From Mycocentrospora acerina (lineage: Eukaryota > Ascomycota > Dothideomycetes > Pleosporales), in NCBI GenBank assembly GCA_022701365.1, contig JAKUHH010000250.1, forward strand, positions 310,001 to 374,000: DNA of 64,000 nt. The letters run 5' to 3'. A model generated the notes under the pieces. The model searched no databases. It was given only the letters and a program-made list of their open reading frames with translations, and was not told the DNA's origin. The position numbers and the translations under genes are program-made. Shown here piece after piece: positions 22,883 through 34,886 of the stretch. Every line of letters starts with the position of its first letter. The first letter of the stretch is position 1.

Positions 22883-23479
22883 TTAGCATTTCAGGGCGTT
22901 CAAACGGAACGGAGCAGGTACGCGAAAGGCAGGACGACACACTTTTGGCGTCGAACGATATGAATAACAGTCGAGATCTAGTGAATAGGAAGTATTCTAC
23001 TCATGGGGAATTAGCGCTGTGAGGCTACTAAGCGGCCTACGATTGATTGACTTATGAACAAGATCCCATTTCCCGCACATGTGAGACAGTGCTATTGTTC
23101 GTAAAAGATGACGCCGTTGAAGTGAAGACGAACAAGCTGAAGCCATCGAGAGAAGGCGTAACGGGGCTCCTTCCTCTTTCGTCCAGTACCGAAAAAGCTG
23201 ACCGCGCGCACCCAACGCGCTGGTCTCATATCCGCCTCACCGCAACTCTACTTCAACTACATCTCTTCTCTTCTTTTTTAAACAACGCATATCCTCTTTG
23301 TTTGAACTGTACCTTAGCAGCTTGCTGAACGTCGCAAGGTGACACAAGCTTGGAAGCGACCTTCGAAAAGTCGCTATTTCAGGCACCTACCATGTCATTC
23401 GTTAAACCATGCCCAAAGATCAACAAAATCGCTGCCAACTTCGAAATAGGCCTACACAGGCCACAACACACAGTACACT

Positions 23480-24330
23480 CTAGTCGCCAAAGAAAATACT
23501 TCTTGTCTCATAACTGCCCAGGTCTCTGATGCGATCCGCCTCGCCCATGTTGCCTACAGGGCTTAAAAGGATTTCGATATAGTATCCTGCAGGACCAGGG
23601 TTGGCGAGGACGGACTTGGGGTCCTGGAGATGATAGGCGGTAATCTGCAAACCACCGAGACGATTCGCTCGCCTATCGCGTTTGTCACAAAACACGGTTC
23701 GGGTCTCGGTTTAACACCCGCTTGGGATATTGTTGGGCGGTTTTGTGTTTGCTTCTGCGGGCCACTTCATCTGCTTGCGATGACCCAGCACATCACGGAT
23801 CTTACCGAAGACCAAAACCCCTCATAGCAGATCACGGATGCTGCCGGGGCTGGGTCATGGCTTCGTAAACGAGCCTGTATTCGCTGGCAATGAATGCCCG
23901 CTCGAAGCCACCAAGCAATCAACTCTCCAGAAGAAAAGGCCAACGCAACATCTAGCTCTCCTCTTCGGTGCTGGCTTAGATGCCAGTAGTTTGCCTACAC
24001 ACCCGATGTTGAAAGGCTGCATAAACAGTCGATGACATCCAGCCTTGCGTCTAATAGTACGAAGACACACTTACACCAAGTTGTTGACGCCCCACTTCAG
24101 AAGCCTTCGCAGATTGGCCCATTGGATGCCTGCAATCTTTGCCTGATCGCTTCTACATCCTTTCAGAGCCCAAGAGGGGTAAAGATGCCAGCACGCCTTC
24201 CCACCTCGCGGCCCTGGTCGCGATGAAAGCGATTGGGATGGTGCCATAATGACACGCAAGCCTCTTAACCAATTCAATTTCATCTGCCTTCGACCACACA
24301 TCTGAGCTACGGCGATCGTGACTCGGTGAC
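23480..24330 (-). pseudogene. Degenerate or unresolved multi-exon gene
   Basis: In the minus direction, good coding segments appear in order. Around 24310 is KADEIELVKRLACHYGT and IPIAFIATRAARWEGV; around 23915-23850 FERAFIASEYRLVYEAM and TQPRQHP; around 23795-23710 KIRDVLGHRKQMKWPAEA. The last runs from 23644 to the stop at 23480 (ITAYHLQDPKSVLANPG...SYETRSIFFGD), preceded by a good TTGCAG acceptor. Stops and frame changes separate some segments where introns would be implausibly short. A tandem duplication of about 34 bp ('atccgtgat.tgct', 23785-23835) also breaks the frame. This fits a recently decayed gene; a functional gene with several small introns remains possible. Family not recognised. 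Confidence 0.35.
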
Positions 24331-27300
24331 GATGGCCCGAGCTTCTCATGCTGAATTGCAAAGTTATGCTGGATTGTAGTACGTAAGGTTCCGCTTATGT
24401 CCTAAAGGCTACCTGCAAAGATACCCTTCGACAGGCATACAACTACGGAAATGGAGAAGCACATGTTGGAACATGGGCAAAGTAAATCGGGTCAAGTCTG
24501 CGGGCTTTTCGATGTTTTCGCCTGCTCCTGTCTGCCCGTGCATGGCCTAGTCAGGCAAGGCTGGTTATCGTGGTGCACGGGAGGATCGCTTCGAAACCAC
24601 TCGGTCGGTTGACCAACCCTCAAGACCCATGTCGCTGCTCTGCGGGGTCAGTCGCGCGCAAGCCAGTTCTCACGCTAAGCATTGACTTCTCCGCTACCAC
24701 GCGGCGACGCCGACGAACGGCGGTTGCAAGTTATGTCAACGGGGCACGGCATCAAATGCAATTTCGAGTTTTCGTTCAAGGTTGCTAAGTTTGGCCTCGC
24801 ACAAGGGACAGCACTATCGGGCATGGACACGAGCGGTATATCGAGTCGTGTATTCCTAGGACCATCAAACGGGATGGAAAATCTAAGAATACTGGCACCT
24901 CGATTGCAATAGGTACACCATAGTCCTGTTCTGTCTTCAACCAACTTTCAGTGTGGCTTTGGGCGCTCTGCCTAACACATCACTATTGCTGTGCGTCCCA
25001 GAACCAAGTTACGACTTGCAACCCCGATCCCGTTGCAGATGATAGTTTGCGGGAGCGCTATCAGCACACCAACAGGGTCAAGCGAAAGAGCAATAGCCCA
25101 CGATATCGGAAAAGGCCCGCATTCGGATTCGTGATGTTGAATTTCGCGGAGTGACTTTCGTTTCCAGTATCTATCTTCCACGTCGTTGGAGCGGTTCTAA
25201 ACGTTTCAACTCAAGCGCCTTTTTAGAGGAAAGCAAAATTTCTTCTCGTTTATGGGGGTGATCTAGCCGCCACGGACGTTGTAAAAGCGCGTGAAGACGG
25301 TGGAATGCTTCTCCGCGCTGACTGTGGAGATTACACTAACGTTGGTCCACTCACGGAGCCATTTTAAACGGTCCCGACACGGACGTCTCCAAGATCGTGG
25401 GTTATCCATAACTGCCAATTGTACTGCCAATTCATCGACGTGACGAAACATCTCCTGCATATCTATTCAGGAATCGAGATTGGATTACACATCTGGTTCC
25501 ACGTAGGATTGCACAACATGATGCGAGACCAGGATTTTCGCGAAACTCTCCCGTTTTGAGATAGCCTTCCTGCTGGTGGCCCCTTTCTATCAGTTTCGTA
25601 TGCGTGATGCAGGGTTGGGGCCTGTTGCGAAAACACCCAGTCTAGGCCCACCAGCCCTATAGCCTCACAGATGCCCATGTCTCGGATTGCTGGGTCGCTT
25701 ATGCCAAGTGATTTGACAGGAAGCTCGTCCGTTTTCCGTGATTCGCTTGCCTTGGTGATCTCGATGTGCTCTTCTTTGAGAAGATCAGTTTGCAGTAAGT
25801 ATGATCTACAGGAACCCGTGCTGGTGGCCTCCGTATTGTAGCTTCACTCTCTGTGTTTTCCAGGACGTTATCAATGACTCTCAGAAACTGTTCCATAGCG
25901 ACGAAGCAGTGAGAGAAAGCACATCAAACAGATGTAGGCTGCCTATACAGAGGCAGCACGCTCATGTATGCATCCGTTGATTGGTCAGGCAACCCATGCA
26001 GGCTAATGTATTGGGAGAGAGGCAGACAGCACAACACATGCCCTTGTAATCGTCCCTGATCTGCAAGACTTGCATCGCATGTTGTGTGCCTAGGTCACGA
26101 GTATCTCTGAACTTGCACGCCAGCACAGAACGATATTCTGGAAAGCCTATACCTCTCTGGTCTTCCATTTGTTCGGCAGTGGCCCCGAATAGTGGCACCG
26201 ATAAGAACAGTAAAGCTTAATCTGCTGCACCTAATGTAGTTTTTGGTGGATATCTCTGCAGTTCCGTGGAACGACAGTAATCACCCCGCAAAACATGCAT
26301 TCTGATCCCAGATGAATTCACGTCAGGCAATCATACGAGGATGTTAATGCTGCGTTGGAAATTGTTCACAAGTTCGAGGGAGATTGCATTCTGAAAGCGT
26401 ATGACCAATATAGAGAATTTATTGGATGATATTGTAAAGGAGTCTCCTGGGTGGTAAGTGAAATATTGCAGACTTCCAGGATGGTACTAGAGGCTTATCA
26501 CACGAGGCTTGAATGCAAAAGCTTTGATGGGCCGAACAATTCCAGGCGAGTGAGCTCCAGCGGTTCGCGTTGCCCTACAACCTTATCCATGTCTTCGGGC
26601 CGCAAGGGTGTACGAACCATGGATGTGGTGAAGGACATCATGTGATGATTTGACAGTGACTAGCGCTCAGTGCCACAAAGGCTTTGATTTCGAGGTCTGC
26701 ACATCACGACGGGCTGCAAGTGGGGTACCGTGGGTGAATGCGATGATTGCGCGCTCTATCAGCGCAGAGCCTTGAGCCAAATTGCGATGCTCTGGAGCTT
26801 CCCGCTTTGGTTGCTGGATGCATCATCTCGATGTGAGTAAACCAACAGGCCACTTGGATGGCACGGCATAAGACGGAGTCAGGATTTGTTTGTCGTGCAA
26901 GGAGTCAACAAAGCCTTGCTAGTGGATCATGCCGAGTGGCTGGCCAGCAGTGTGAAGCGAAGTGTGAGTGTCATGGTATTCGCGCTCTGGCGAAGGCTCA
27001 TGATGCTGCTGATGGTGGTGACAGCAACGCATGCAACCGCTACCTCGCACACCCGTTCTTAGGTTGGCCGCCAGTCAGTCACTAAAAACACCATGGTGTT
27101 GCGGCAATCAACTGCAGAAGACGCGGTGAAGTCAGCATCCTCCAGTCTCGCTAAGCCCCACGGTCTCGCTTTCCATGACCAAAACAGGCAATGGTAGGGA
27201 TGTCCGTCTGTCAGTTCAGTAGATCGCTGACCAGCATGGCTAAATTGGTCGTGCGCGGCGTCCAATCATGCGTCAGCAGCCTGCACAGCCTCTCTCTCAC

Positions 27301-28297
27301 CTCACCAGCCACAATCTTCTCGCCGGCCAAAGCGAGAGGATTGTGAATCAGATGTGCGGTGGGCAGGACGGCAGACATGAAGCGGTGATTTAGCGTGCAC
27401 ATCGTCTGCTCTATCCACTTGACCTTTCCGCGTTGGGTTACCCCATGCACTGCTCTATGTTTTGGTTCGCTCATGCAAATGAGCTTCGCCGTGCTCAGCC
27501 TAGCGGGCGCCTTTAGCCTGCAGGACAGGGGTCGGCTTCACCGCGAGTCCAGCACCTTGTCCTACCACGAAAGCGGTCGGGGCGCGCGACTGAAGCGGGG
27601 GCGTGAATGAATGTGGACTGTGTCCTTACCTTTTCTTATTTTCCTAGCGTTGACTTACCGTTTCCCAAGCTGCCACCTCATGCCACTGGCTCATAGTTCC
27701 ACAAGTGGTTCCATAGGGCGGACTCCCATCATGCAGGGGTTTGTGGTGCCGTCGCGTGGCTTGGAGCACTGCGCGCAATGGGGGCCATCGCGAGCCTTAT
27801 GTATAAACTCGACTTCGCCCCCGAGAATTTGTCTTCCAAATCCAGACCCGATCAGCACACTCATCCACCCATTCTAGACTTCAGTAATACTTTGAATTGC
27901 CGAACGCCCGCAACCAGGGCCTCGACCGTTCTTGATTCGCTTTGCACATTCAGCCAGCCTTGAAGACTTGTTGCATCTCGGAAGCAGAACACGCTGTCAA
28001 TCACAGGCCCGAAGAAGCTATTGATCTGCAAGAGCACCGACCTCTTTGGGTTATCGCCGACCCGTGTGACGGCTCAAGACTGTGAGCGGTTGCGTTTCAG
28101 GCAAGGTAAGCTCTCCCCTGTCAGGGCCCTTCCCCAAGAAAGCATTGGTCTGCCCAGCAACAATGACTTGTTGCATCGGGCCGCGATTGCTACTGCTTAT
28201 GCTGACTTTGAACGGATAGAATTCTGGGCGGTAGATCCAGATATATCTTGCAGATCCGCGTTCTCTTACTTGTCACATTACTTCACAATCAGTCAAC

Positions 28298-30330
28298 ATG
28301 GTCGACTACATTCCATACCACTCCAACAACATGCAGCACGACTTCGAGCTCTACTCGAGCCATCAAGAGCAGCAACACTCTGACTTTAGCCATTCGTTCT
28401 TGCCAGCGTCGACATATAACATGGAGCAAAGCTTTAGTGCACCATACAATCACATGGCTCCCCTGGCGGAAGCTCAAAGGACACACGAAGTTCAATATCA
28501 CTTCGACCCCATTTCTCACAGTGTCGAGCCCTTTCAATACCAGACTCCAGTCGGATCACCTCATTCCACATCTCAATCCTTTCTTGATCTCCCTCCCGTT
28601 CTCTCTGCCTCTTCCGAGTCTGGTGCTTCATTGCCGTCATCTACCAACGGCTCACCATCGCTCCAACCACATTTTGATGAGCCCTGGGGGCTTGCATTGA
28701 CAGCCAGCTTCGAGCACCCGGCGATGGTTGCAACCGACAAGGCGTTTGTGGGTGAGTCAACCAATCCTTCGATCCATTGCAACGCTTCAAGTAGCGATGA
28801 ATGCGCAAGGCAAGCGTTAAAGGAACAAGCTCTAACATGCTGCAAGTAGATCCCAATCTGATCAACCCATTTGCATTCGACTCTTACACACCTTATCTTG
28901 AGATTCCAAGCCCCTTCCTCGAGGTTCCAGGAGAGCCCTCTTCTTACTTTCCAGTTTATGAGCAGCCACCATCCCCAGCCTTGTCTCACGTGTCATCACG
29001 GAGCCAGCAGCAGGGATCAGCACGCTTCAAGCGTGGAAGCGTGAGCCCCTATCTCCGTACCCAGCAATATCAGCCCTACCCACAGCCCAATGGTCAACGA
29101 CGAGGGTCTGTAACATCGCTGCACTCGCACAACTCCAGCACAAGCCGCAAGAGCGGTAGCAGCTACGAACAGGATGATGAGACACACGAAAAGGGCCGGT
29201 GCCCACTCCCAGAATGCGGACGTGTGTTCAAAGACCTAAAGGCACACATGCTCACTCACCAACATGAGCGACCCGAGAAGTGCCCGATCACGACCTGTGA
29301 GTATCACGTCAAAGGGTTCGCTCGTAAGTACGACAAGAACCGCCACACTTTGACTCACTACAAGGGTACCATGGTATGTGGGTTTTGCCCGGGTAGCGGC
29401 TCGGCGGTTGAGAAAAGCTTCAACCGCGCGGACGTGTTCAAGAGGCATCTCACCTCGGTTCATGGTGTGGAGCAGAACCCACCAAACAGCCGCAGGAAGA
29501 GCCCATCTGGTCGCAAGTCATACAGCAGCACCATGCTTGCTAACGTTGCTGGTACTTGCTCGACTTGCTCGGTCACTTTTGCCAATGCTCAGGAGTTCTA
29601 CGAGCACTTGGACGACTGTGTGCTGCGTGTTGTGCAGCAGGCCGACCCTAGCGAGGCGATTAACCAACGCCTCCTCACCTCTGTTGCTGAGGACAAGGAC
29701 GTGACCGAGACTCTTGACCGCAATGGTCTGTCAAAGAGCATTGAGTATACAGTTCCATCCTACAACGACAACGAGGAAGAAGAGGAGGAAGAGGAGATGG
29801 AGAATGACGACTTCAACGACGACACATACGGCGTTCGCCGCCCTCGCTCTGGGAAAGGCGGGGTGCGCTCGTCCAAGTCAAGTTGACAACCAACACATCC
29901 CCGAAATGTCGGCGCAACGCAGCAAGTCGGGGGTGGCAACACCTCTTCCAACAATCACAAAATCACAAAAAACACAAAAACTGCCCGTGCCGGGCTCACA
30001 TTCTCCAAGGGCGGTGTAGCGATCACGGGGTTGGGACGCAAGAAGCGTAAAAACTACCCTGCATCGTGGGGGTGCGCGACAGACAAGATGAAGATGAAGA
30101 AGCGGGTGCTGTGTGTGTACGACGGCAGCCGGCGACTGTGGAAGGACGACATGATGCTTGACCAGGACTTTGAGGTCAGGATGAAGCTGCCCAACGGCAA
30201 GAGCTACATTACAGACCTTGATGTGCAGACACTCAAGCGGGCCGAAGCACTGCATGGTGCCACGGCAGAGGAGAAGGGGCCTTGGAGGCCGGATAATATC
30301 ATTGGGGCAACAGAACAGTACTTGTACTGA
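28298..30330 (+). CDS. C2H2 zinc-finger transcription factor
   Basis: Exons 28298-28751, 28847-29862 and 29923-30330 give about 625 residues. The N-terminal 330 residues are disordered and Ser/Gln/His-rich. A cluster of zinc fingers follows: CPLPEC...HMLTH, CPITTC...HTLTH, CGFC...HLTSVH and a C2HC finger CSTC...HLDDC. The second intron (60 nt, donor GTGCGC, acceptor CGCAG) is inferred because the second exon otherwise stops at TGA (29884-29886). The same frame reopens into a conserved-looking tail (KGGVAITGLGRKKRKNYPAS; VLCVYDGSRRLWKDDMM). Expected role: nuclear sequence-specific regulator, target genes unknown. If the intron is retained, the protein ends after an acidic Glu run and lacks the tail. 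Confidence 0.82.
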
Positions 30331-30964
30331 GCACGGACATGGAGATGGGCTCGTCTGAAAACAAAACTTGGTCGATGCAGCCCTAGTTTTTGGGGCTGCG
30401 GACCCGTACACAGGGACGCGACAACGCGGTTATGATTTGTTGTACTTTTACCTTTCTTCTGGGATGAGCGCTAGGGTTGGAGGGACATTGTCTTTTGGAT
30501 TGATACCATTGCTTTGGGGCGTTGCGGGTGGTGTTGCTGTCTTGTCAGTCTAGCATGACATGAGGGACGGGTGGATGGATATAATGGTGTCGGAATACCA
30601 TGACTGTCGAGTTCAACAGCTGTCTTTGCCTGTGACGTGATGTGTGGTGTGATGTGATGTGATGTGATGTGACGCAGCCTGTTGTAATGTGGTATAATGC
30701 AATGTAATATAGTGCAGTGTAGTGTAGTGTAATGCCATGTGATGCATTGGTGGTGACTTTGTTGACTTGGTGCCCAGAGATGCTTTTGGCGGCGAGGATC
30801 AGGCGAGGGGGAGTGGAGGGGAGGGGAGGGACGGGATGGCAGACTAGCGGGCGGGCGGCCCAAGCAGCGTGGTTTGGACGGCCATGCAATACACCTCTAT
30901 TGCAATACACTCTCTAGTCGGCACGCCCTGCGACTCGGGCCTGGCTCCACTCGAGCAGTTTGAC

Positions 30965-33587
30965 ATGGACTCCGGCCACGCCCACCACATTCGCACTCAC
31001 AGTCTCGGCCACGCCCACGCCCATGACCACAACCACAACCACAACCATGGCCATAGCCATAGCCTTAGCCATAGCCACCACGCCCACGCCCACAATCATG
31101 TACACGCCTACCCGCACAGCTCCAACTCCAGCTCCAACCCCAACCCCAACCACAACCACGCGCCCAGCAGCGCCCTCGACGCTGCCCACGACGATGCCGC
31201 TGCCCTCTGGCCACAGCCGCCGACGCAGCCCCAGGCCATGCAGTCCCAGTCCCAGCCCACGCCCCAGCCCACGCCGCTTGCACGGGGTCGCCAGCCGCGC
31301 GACGCGCTGGCCAAGACGGTGAGCTACAGCGTGTCGTCCATGGACGACTTCGCCGCGTCACTGCGCGAATACCTCGACAGCCCGCAGGAGCAGCCCGAGC
31401 ACACCGAGGCCCAGCTGTCGTTCTGGATTGGCACCTCGTTCATGGTGCCTGCCCCCGCGCCTGCCCACGCCATGGCAGCGGCAGCAGTGACGACCATGAC
31501 ATTGTCAACAACAAAAGCAGCAACGACAACCGGCCACCCCCCGTCAGCCTACCAGCCCGCCAACGTCTACCAGTCCGTGTCAGACCCCGCCGCCGCCCTC
31601 ACACTACCCAATTTCTCGCCGTCCCAGGCGCAGAACCAGTCTCTGCTCCCTGCCGCCAGCGGAGCCTCCAACGATGCGACAGGCACCACAAAGCCCGGTC
31701 CCAAGGTTAGCCTCAGCATCATGGAGGCCCTACAGCCCACAGCCGACCCCAAGGACAAGATGCGCAAGCAGCGCGCCATTGCAAAGAGCTGCATCGACAC
31801 CATCCAGCGCACCGACGGCTACCGCTACAGCTTCCACAACTGCTGGAACAGCCGCGAGGACGACAGCTTTCGCTTCTCCTACTACTGCAACGACTCGCTG
31901 CTCAACAAGGACCGCGCCGCCAACGGAAAAGGCGCGAAGCTCGGCAAGCGCGCTACCAAGCCCGTCTACGACTGCAAGGGCGTCCTCTCGGTCAAGTTTT
32001 CGGCTACCAAGCAGACACTCGACGTCTTTTACAAGCACGTACCCGTCCACAAGACGTATGAGGAGCGTGCCCCACCTCCGCGCAAGGACTCGAGACGGCG
32101 CAAGTACCTCGAGGAGACAGACCCAGATGCCCTGGCCAGGTCTGTGAGTCGACCAAAGCAGCCCCACGAAGACGCCGCGAATCTTGACGCCCAGCCCAAG
32201 CCCAAGAAGAAGAAGGCGGTCCCCAAACTAGAGGCTCCGCGGCCATCCAACACCTCCCTCGAGAGTGATCTTAGAGCGCAGAGCCTCCGTTCCCTGCTCG
32301 AGCTGATTCAGGTCGACTCGCCCATGCCGCCAGAGCCGCCTCCCTCTGAACAGCCCCCACCTCTGTCTGCACTGCGATCCTCTGTTTTGCAGGAGTCGTC
32401 TAGCCAACCAGCGCAAAATCAGGTAGCGCTCCAGCGAAGGAGACCCAGGAATAGCTGCGATGTGTGCAAAGCAAAGAAGACAAAGGTGAGTCGTATAGTC
32501 AGGCGTAACCCCAAGTATTGTAGGAGGAGACTAACTAGTAACCTAGTGTGATGGCTCAAAGCCAAACTGTCAGACATGCATCGACAAGAGACGGCAGTGC
32601 ATCTACTCGGAACACTCATACGGCGACGACCGACGACTGTCAACTGACGCCAATGATACAATGCGCAAAGCTCAAGCCGCGACCAATGAGCTCTCTGAGC
32701 TGGAGAAGATGAAGAAAGAGCTCGAAGAAGCTAGAGCGAGAATCAATGAGCTTGAGATGGAGAAGCGGGCATCCACGACTCCTGTCCAGACACCACGAAC
32801 AGTTCCGCGGCCACAATCTCAACCCCAGCCGTCTGTTCAAGCCCAGACTCAACATCGGCCTCAGATCTCGCCTCCACAACAGCAGCAGCACCGTCAACAA
32901 GCCCCAACCCAGTCACATCGCCAGCAACTCCAGCAAGTCGGGCAGAACAACCAACGTGCTCGCAACAGCCCACAACAGACAGTTTACACGCTAGATAACC
33001 AAACATCGCCACAACGAACCCATATCCTTCAGCAACCCCTTCAAACCCCTCAACAACAAATACAACAGCAACTCCAATCGGCAGCCCAACAAACTCAATC
33101 TGCACAACGATCCCAACTCCAGAATGCGGCGCACCATTACTTCGACGCGACGCATACGCATCACTCGCCATACGCAGTCCTTAGCCGGTCTCTTACCCAG
33201 GATACAATGCCAGCACAACCCCCACAGAATACCATGCCGGCACAGAATGGATCCCGCCAAACGCAAGCTCGGTCACAAGTGAACCAGCAAATCAATGCTG
33301 GTACTGGTGCAGGTGCTGGTGCTGGCGCCAATACTGGTACGGGTACTACAGCTGCGGTTGACGCAGGCAATCCATTTGCAAGAGAGGAATTTGGATGGCC
33401 GCCGCACGCGTATTATGGGTATCAAAGTGCGCAGCAGGAGCAGCAGCAGCAACAACAAGAACATCAACACCACCAGCAGCAGCAGCAACAACAACAGCAA
33501 CACCAGCAGCAACAGCAACAGCAACAACACCACCAGCAGCAACAGGATCAATGGGCTGCGGCGAGGGGGTCTGGAGTTTTTCGGTAG
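30965..33587 (+). CDS. Zn2Cys6 regulator with extra WRKY/GCM-like Cys-His module
   Basis: Exons 30965-32485 and 32547-33587 give 853 residues; the frame is open 5' of the chosen ATG. Residues 1-45 are extremely His-rich (HAHAHDHNHNHNHGHSHS). Residues about 275-380 hold a module with YYC, YDC and YKHVPVH spaced like C-x28-C-x20-H-x3-H, followed by a basic patch (PPPRKDSRRRKYLE). This resembles WRKY/GCM/FLYWCH-type zinc folds but is not a textbook match. Residues about 497-523 form a perfect Zn2Cys6 cluster, C-x2-C-x6-C-x6-C-x2-C-x6-C, with the intron falling inside it. A short coiled coil follows (ELEKMKKELEEARARINELE), as in dimerising Gal4-type factors. The C-terminus is Gln-rich and ends in a long polyQ/H tract. 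Likely a DNA-binding activator; targets unknown. Confidence 0.85.
33425..33545 (+). repeat. CAG/CAA (polyGln) trinucleotide tract
   Basis: Imperfect CAG/CAA/CAC repeats inside the Zn2Cys6 gene encode Gln with interspersed His. Mixed codons should slow slippage, but length differences between strains are likely. Confidence 0.8.
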
Positions 33588-33765
33588 TAGGGACGGGGAC
33601 GGAGATGTTTAATAGTATATGATGTGTGTTTCTTGGTACAGAAGTGTTATATACCCTTGCCATTTTGTTGTTTTGTGTTTTTGATGTGTTTTGCGGATAG
33701 GGTATTTTTTTATTGGATTGTTTGGTTAAGAGGTGGGGGGTTGAAAGGAGAGGGAATGTATGAGT

Positions 33766-33844
33766 TAATGTATGAATGTATGAATGTATGAATGTATGAA
33801 TGTATGAATGTATGAATGTATGAATGTATGAATGTATGAATGAA
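33766..33844. repeat. Octanucleotide tandem repeat (ATGAATGT)n
   Basis: About ten nearly perfect 8-bp units lie downstream of the Zn2Cys6 gene, within its probable 3' UTR or just beyond it. Confidence 0.85.
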
Positions 33845-34073
33845 CTGAGTGGCCGTGTTGTCGAGTCTCAACCTAGTAAATGTACACTTTGGATTAATTA
33901 ATATTGAGCGATTGATTTTGCCATGTCTTTTGGCTAATCTACAAGAATACGGAAATATAAAAAAGGTCAGTGGTGGTGTGATGGATATAAATACATATTT
34001 ACATAGATGTAGATATATATATTTTTCTGATTTTTCTGTTACTGTTCTCGTTGTTGGAGTCGGGCCAGCTAAG

Positions 34074-34112
34074 ACTCAATTTAATTCAACTCAATTCAAC
34101 TCAATTCAACTC
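34074..34112. repeat. 10-bp tandem repeat (ACTCAATTCA)n
   Basis: Three to four copies, the first degenerate, in the convergent spacer. Confidence 0.75.
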
Positions 34113-34886
34113 GCATACTTTTTGCTTACACACTCACGCGCGTACTTGCACACTGTGCAAAATATGACCATTGATGTTTGGAAGTCGAGATGGAGAAGGA
34201 GACGATGTTTTTTTTCCCCTTCAATTACCAAAATAAAGCTCCCCTTTAGTCTAGGAATGCATGTAACAAACCTTTGATCCAATCCAAGCTAAGCGAAGCC
34301 AATCCAAACAAACTACTTGGATACATGGAGACACGGGGGGATTTTTTTAAAATACCCCCCCAAAAAATACCAAGTAAGCATGTAGAAAAAGCTCAGTAAT
34401 AGTAGGTAGCAGACAAACAAATCATTAAAAAAAAACATACATGTCTAAAGTACAAAAACAAAACAGGTAATCAAACATTCAAGCCAATGATTAAATAAAC
34501 AAACAAACAAACAACCGTCGTCTCTGGCAACATTTCCAGCCCATCGCATCGCATCTACTCCGTCCAGTCATCTGTACAGTACACAACGCCAGAATACTCC
34601 AAGTAACCCAACCAGATCATGCTTGTGGATTGGGATTCTCCTCCATGAAAGGAGAGATGAAAGAAGAAGAAAGGGGGTATAATAGCAACATGTTTCGCTT
34701 TGTTTCGCCAGGGAATGAAAAAATGCAGGGCGGCGGGGGACAAGGACGGATGAGGTGTTTAGGGGGGGGCGAGGGTCGTAGAGACATGTAGTCAATCGTG
34801 GTAAATGGAGAGAGGAAAAAGGCGTGTGTTTCATCAACCCGCGTTTATATCGTAATGGTAGTGAGATTGTCGTCCGTCTCTCCGTC

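Larger units (their letters stand above)
22839..28297. other. Gene-poor 5.4-kb tract with broken coding fragments
   Basis: No intact gene is supported here. Several minus-strand segments still read like protein, but in changing frames and without a consistent splice structure (23480-24330, 24675-25180, 25263-26198, 27211-27474). No terminal repeats, reverse transcriptase, transposase or integrase motifs are visible. The tract is therefore most likely decayed genes, or a poorly conserved multi-exon gene at its left end. Confidence 0.45.
33588..34886. other. Convergent 3' region with simple repeats
   Basis: About 1.3 kb between two convergent genes. It is AT-rich with several homopolymer runs and short tandem repeats (see separate entries). 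No gene is seen. Confidence 0.45.

Noticed and set aside
22839..28297. Transposon or retroelement relic
   Set aside because: No terminal or inverted repeats, target duplications or transposase, reverse transcriptase or integrase motifs were found by eye.
32743..33171. Antisense frame within the Gln-rich region of the Zn2Cys6 gene
   Set aside because: Gln/His codon repeats leave the reverse strand open (Leu/Val/Cys-rich); this is composition, not a gene.
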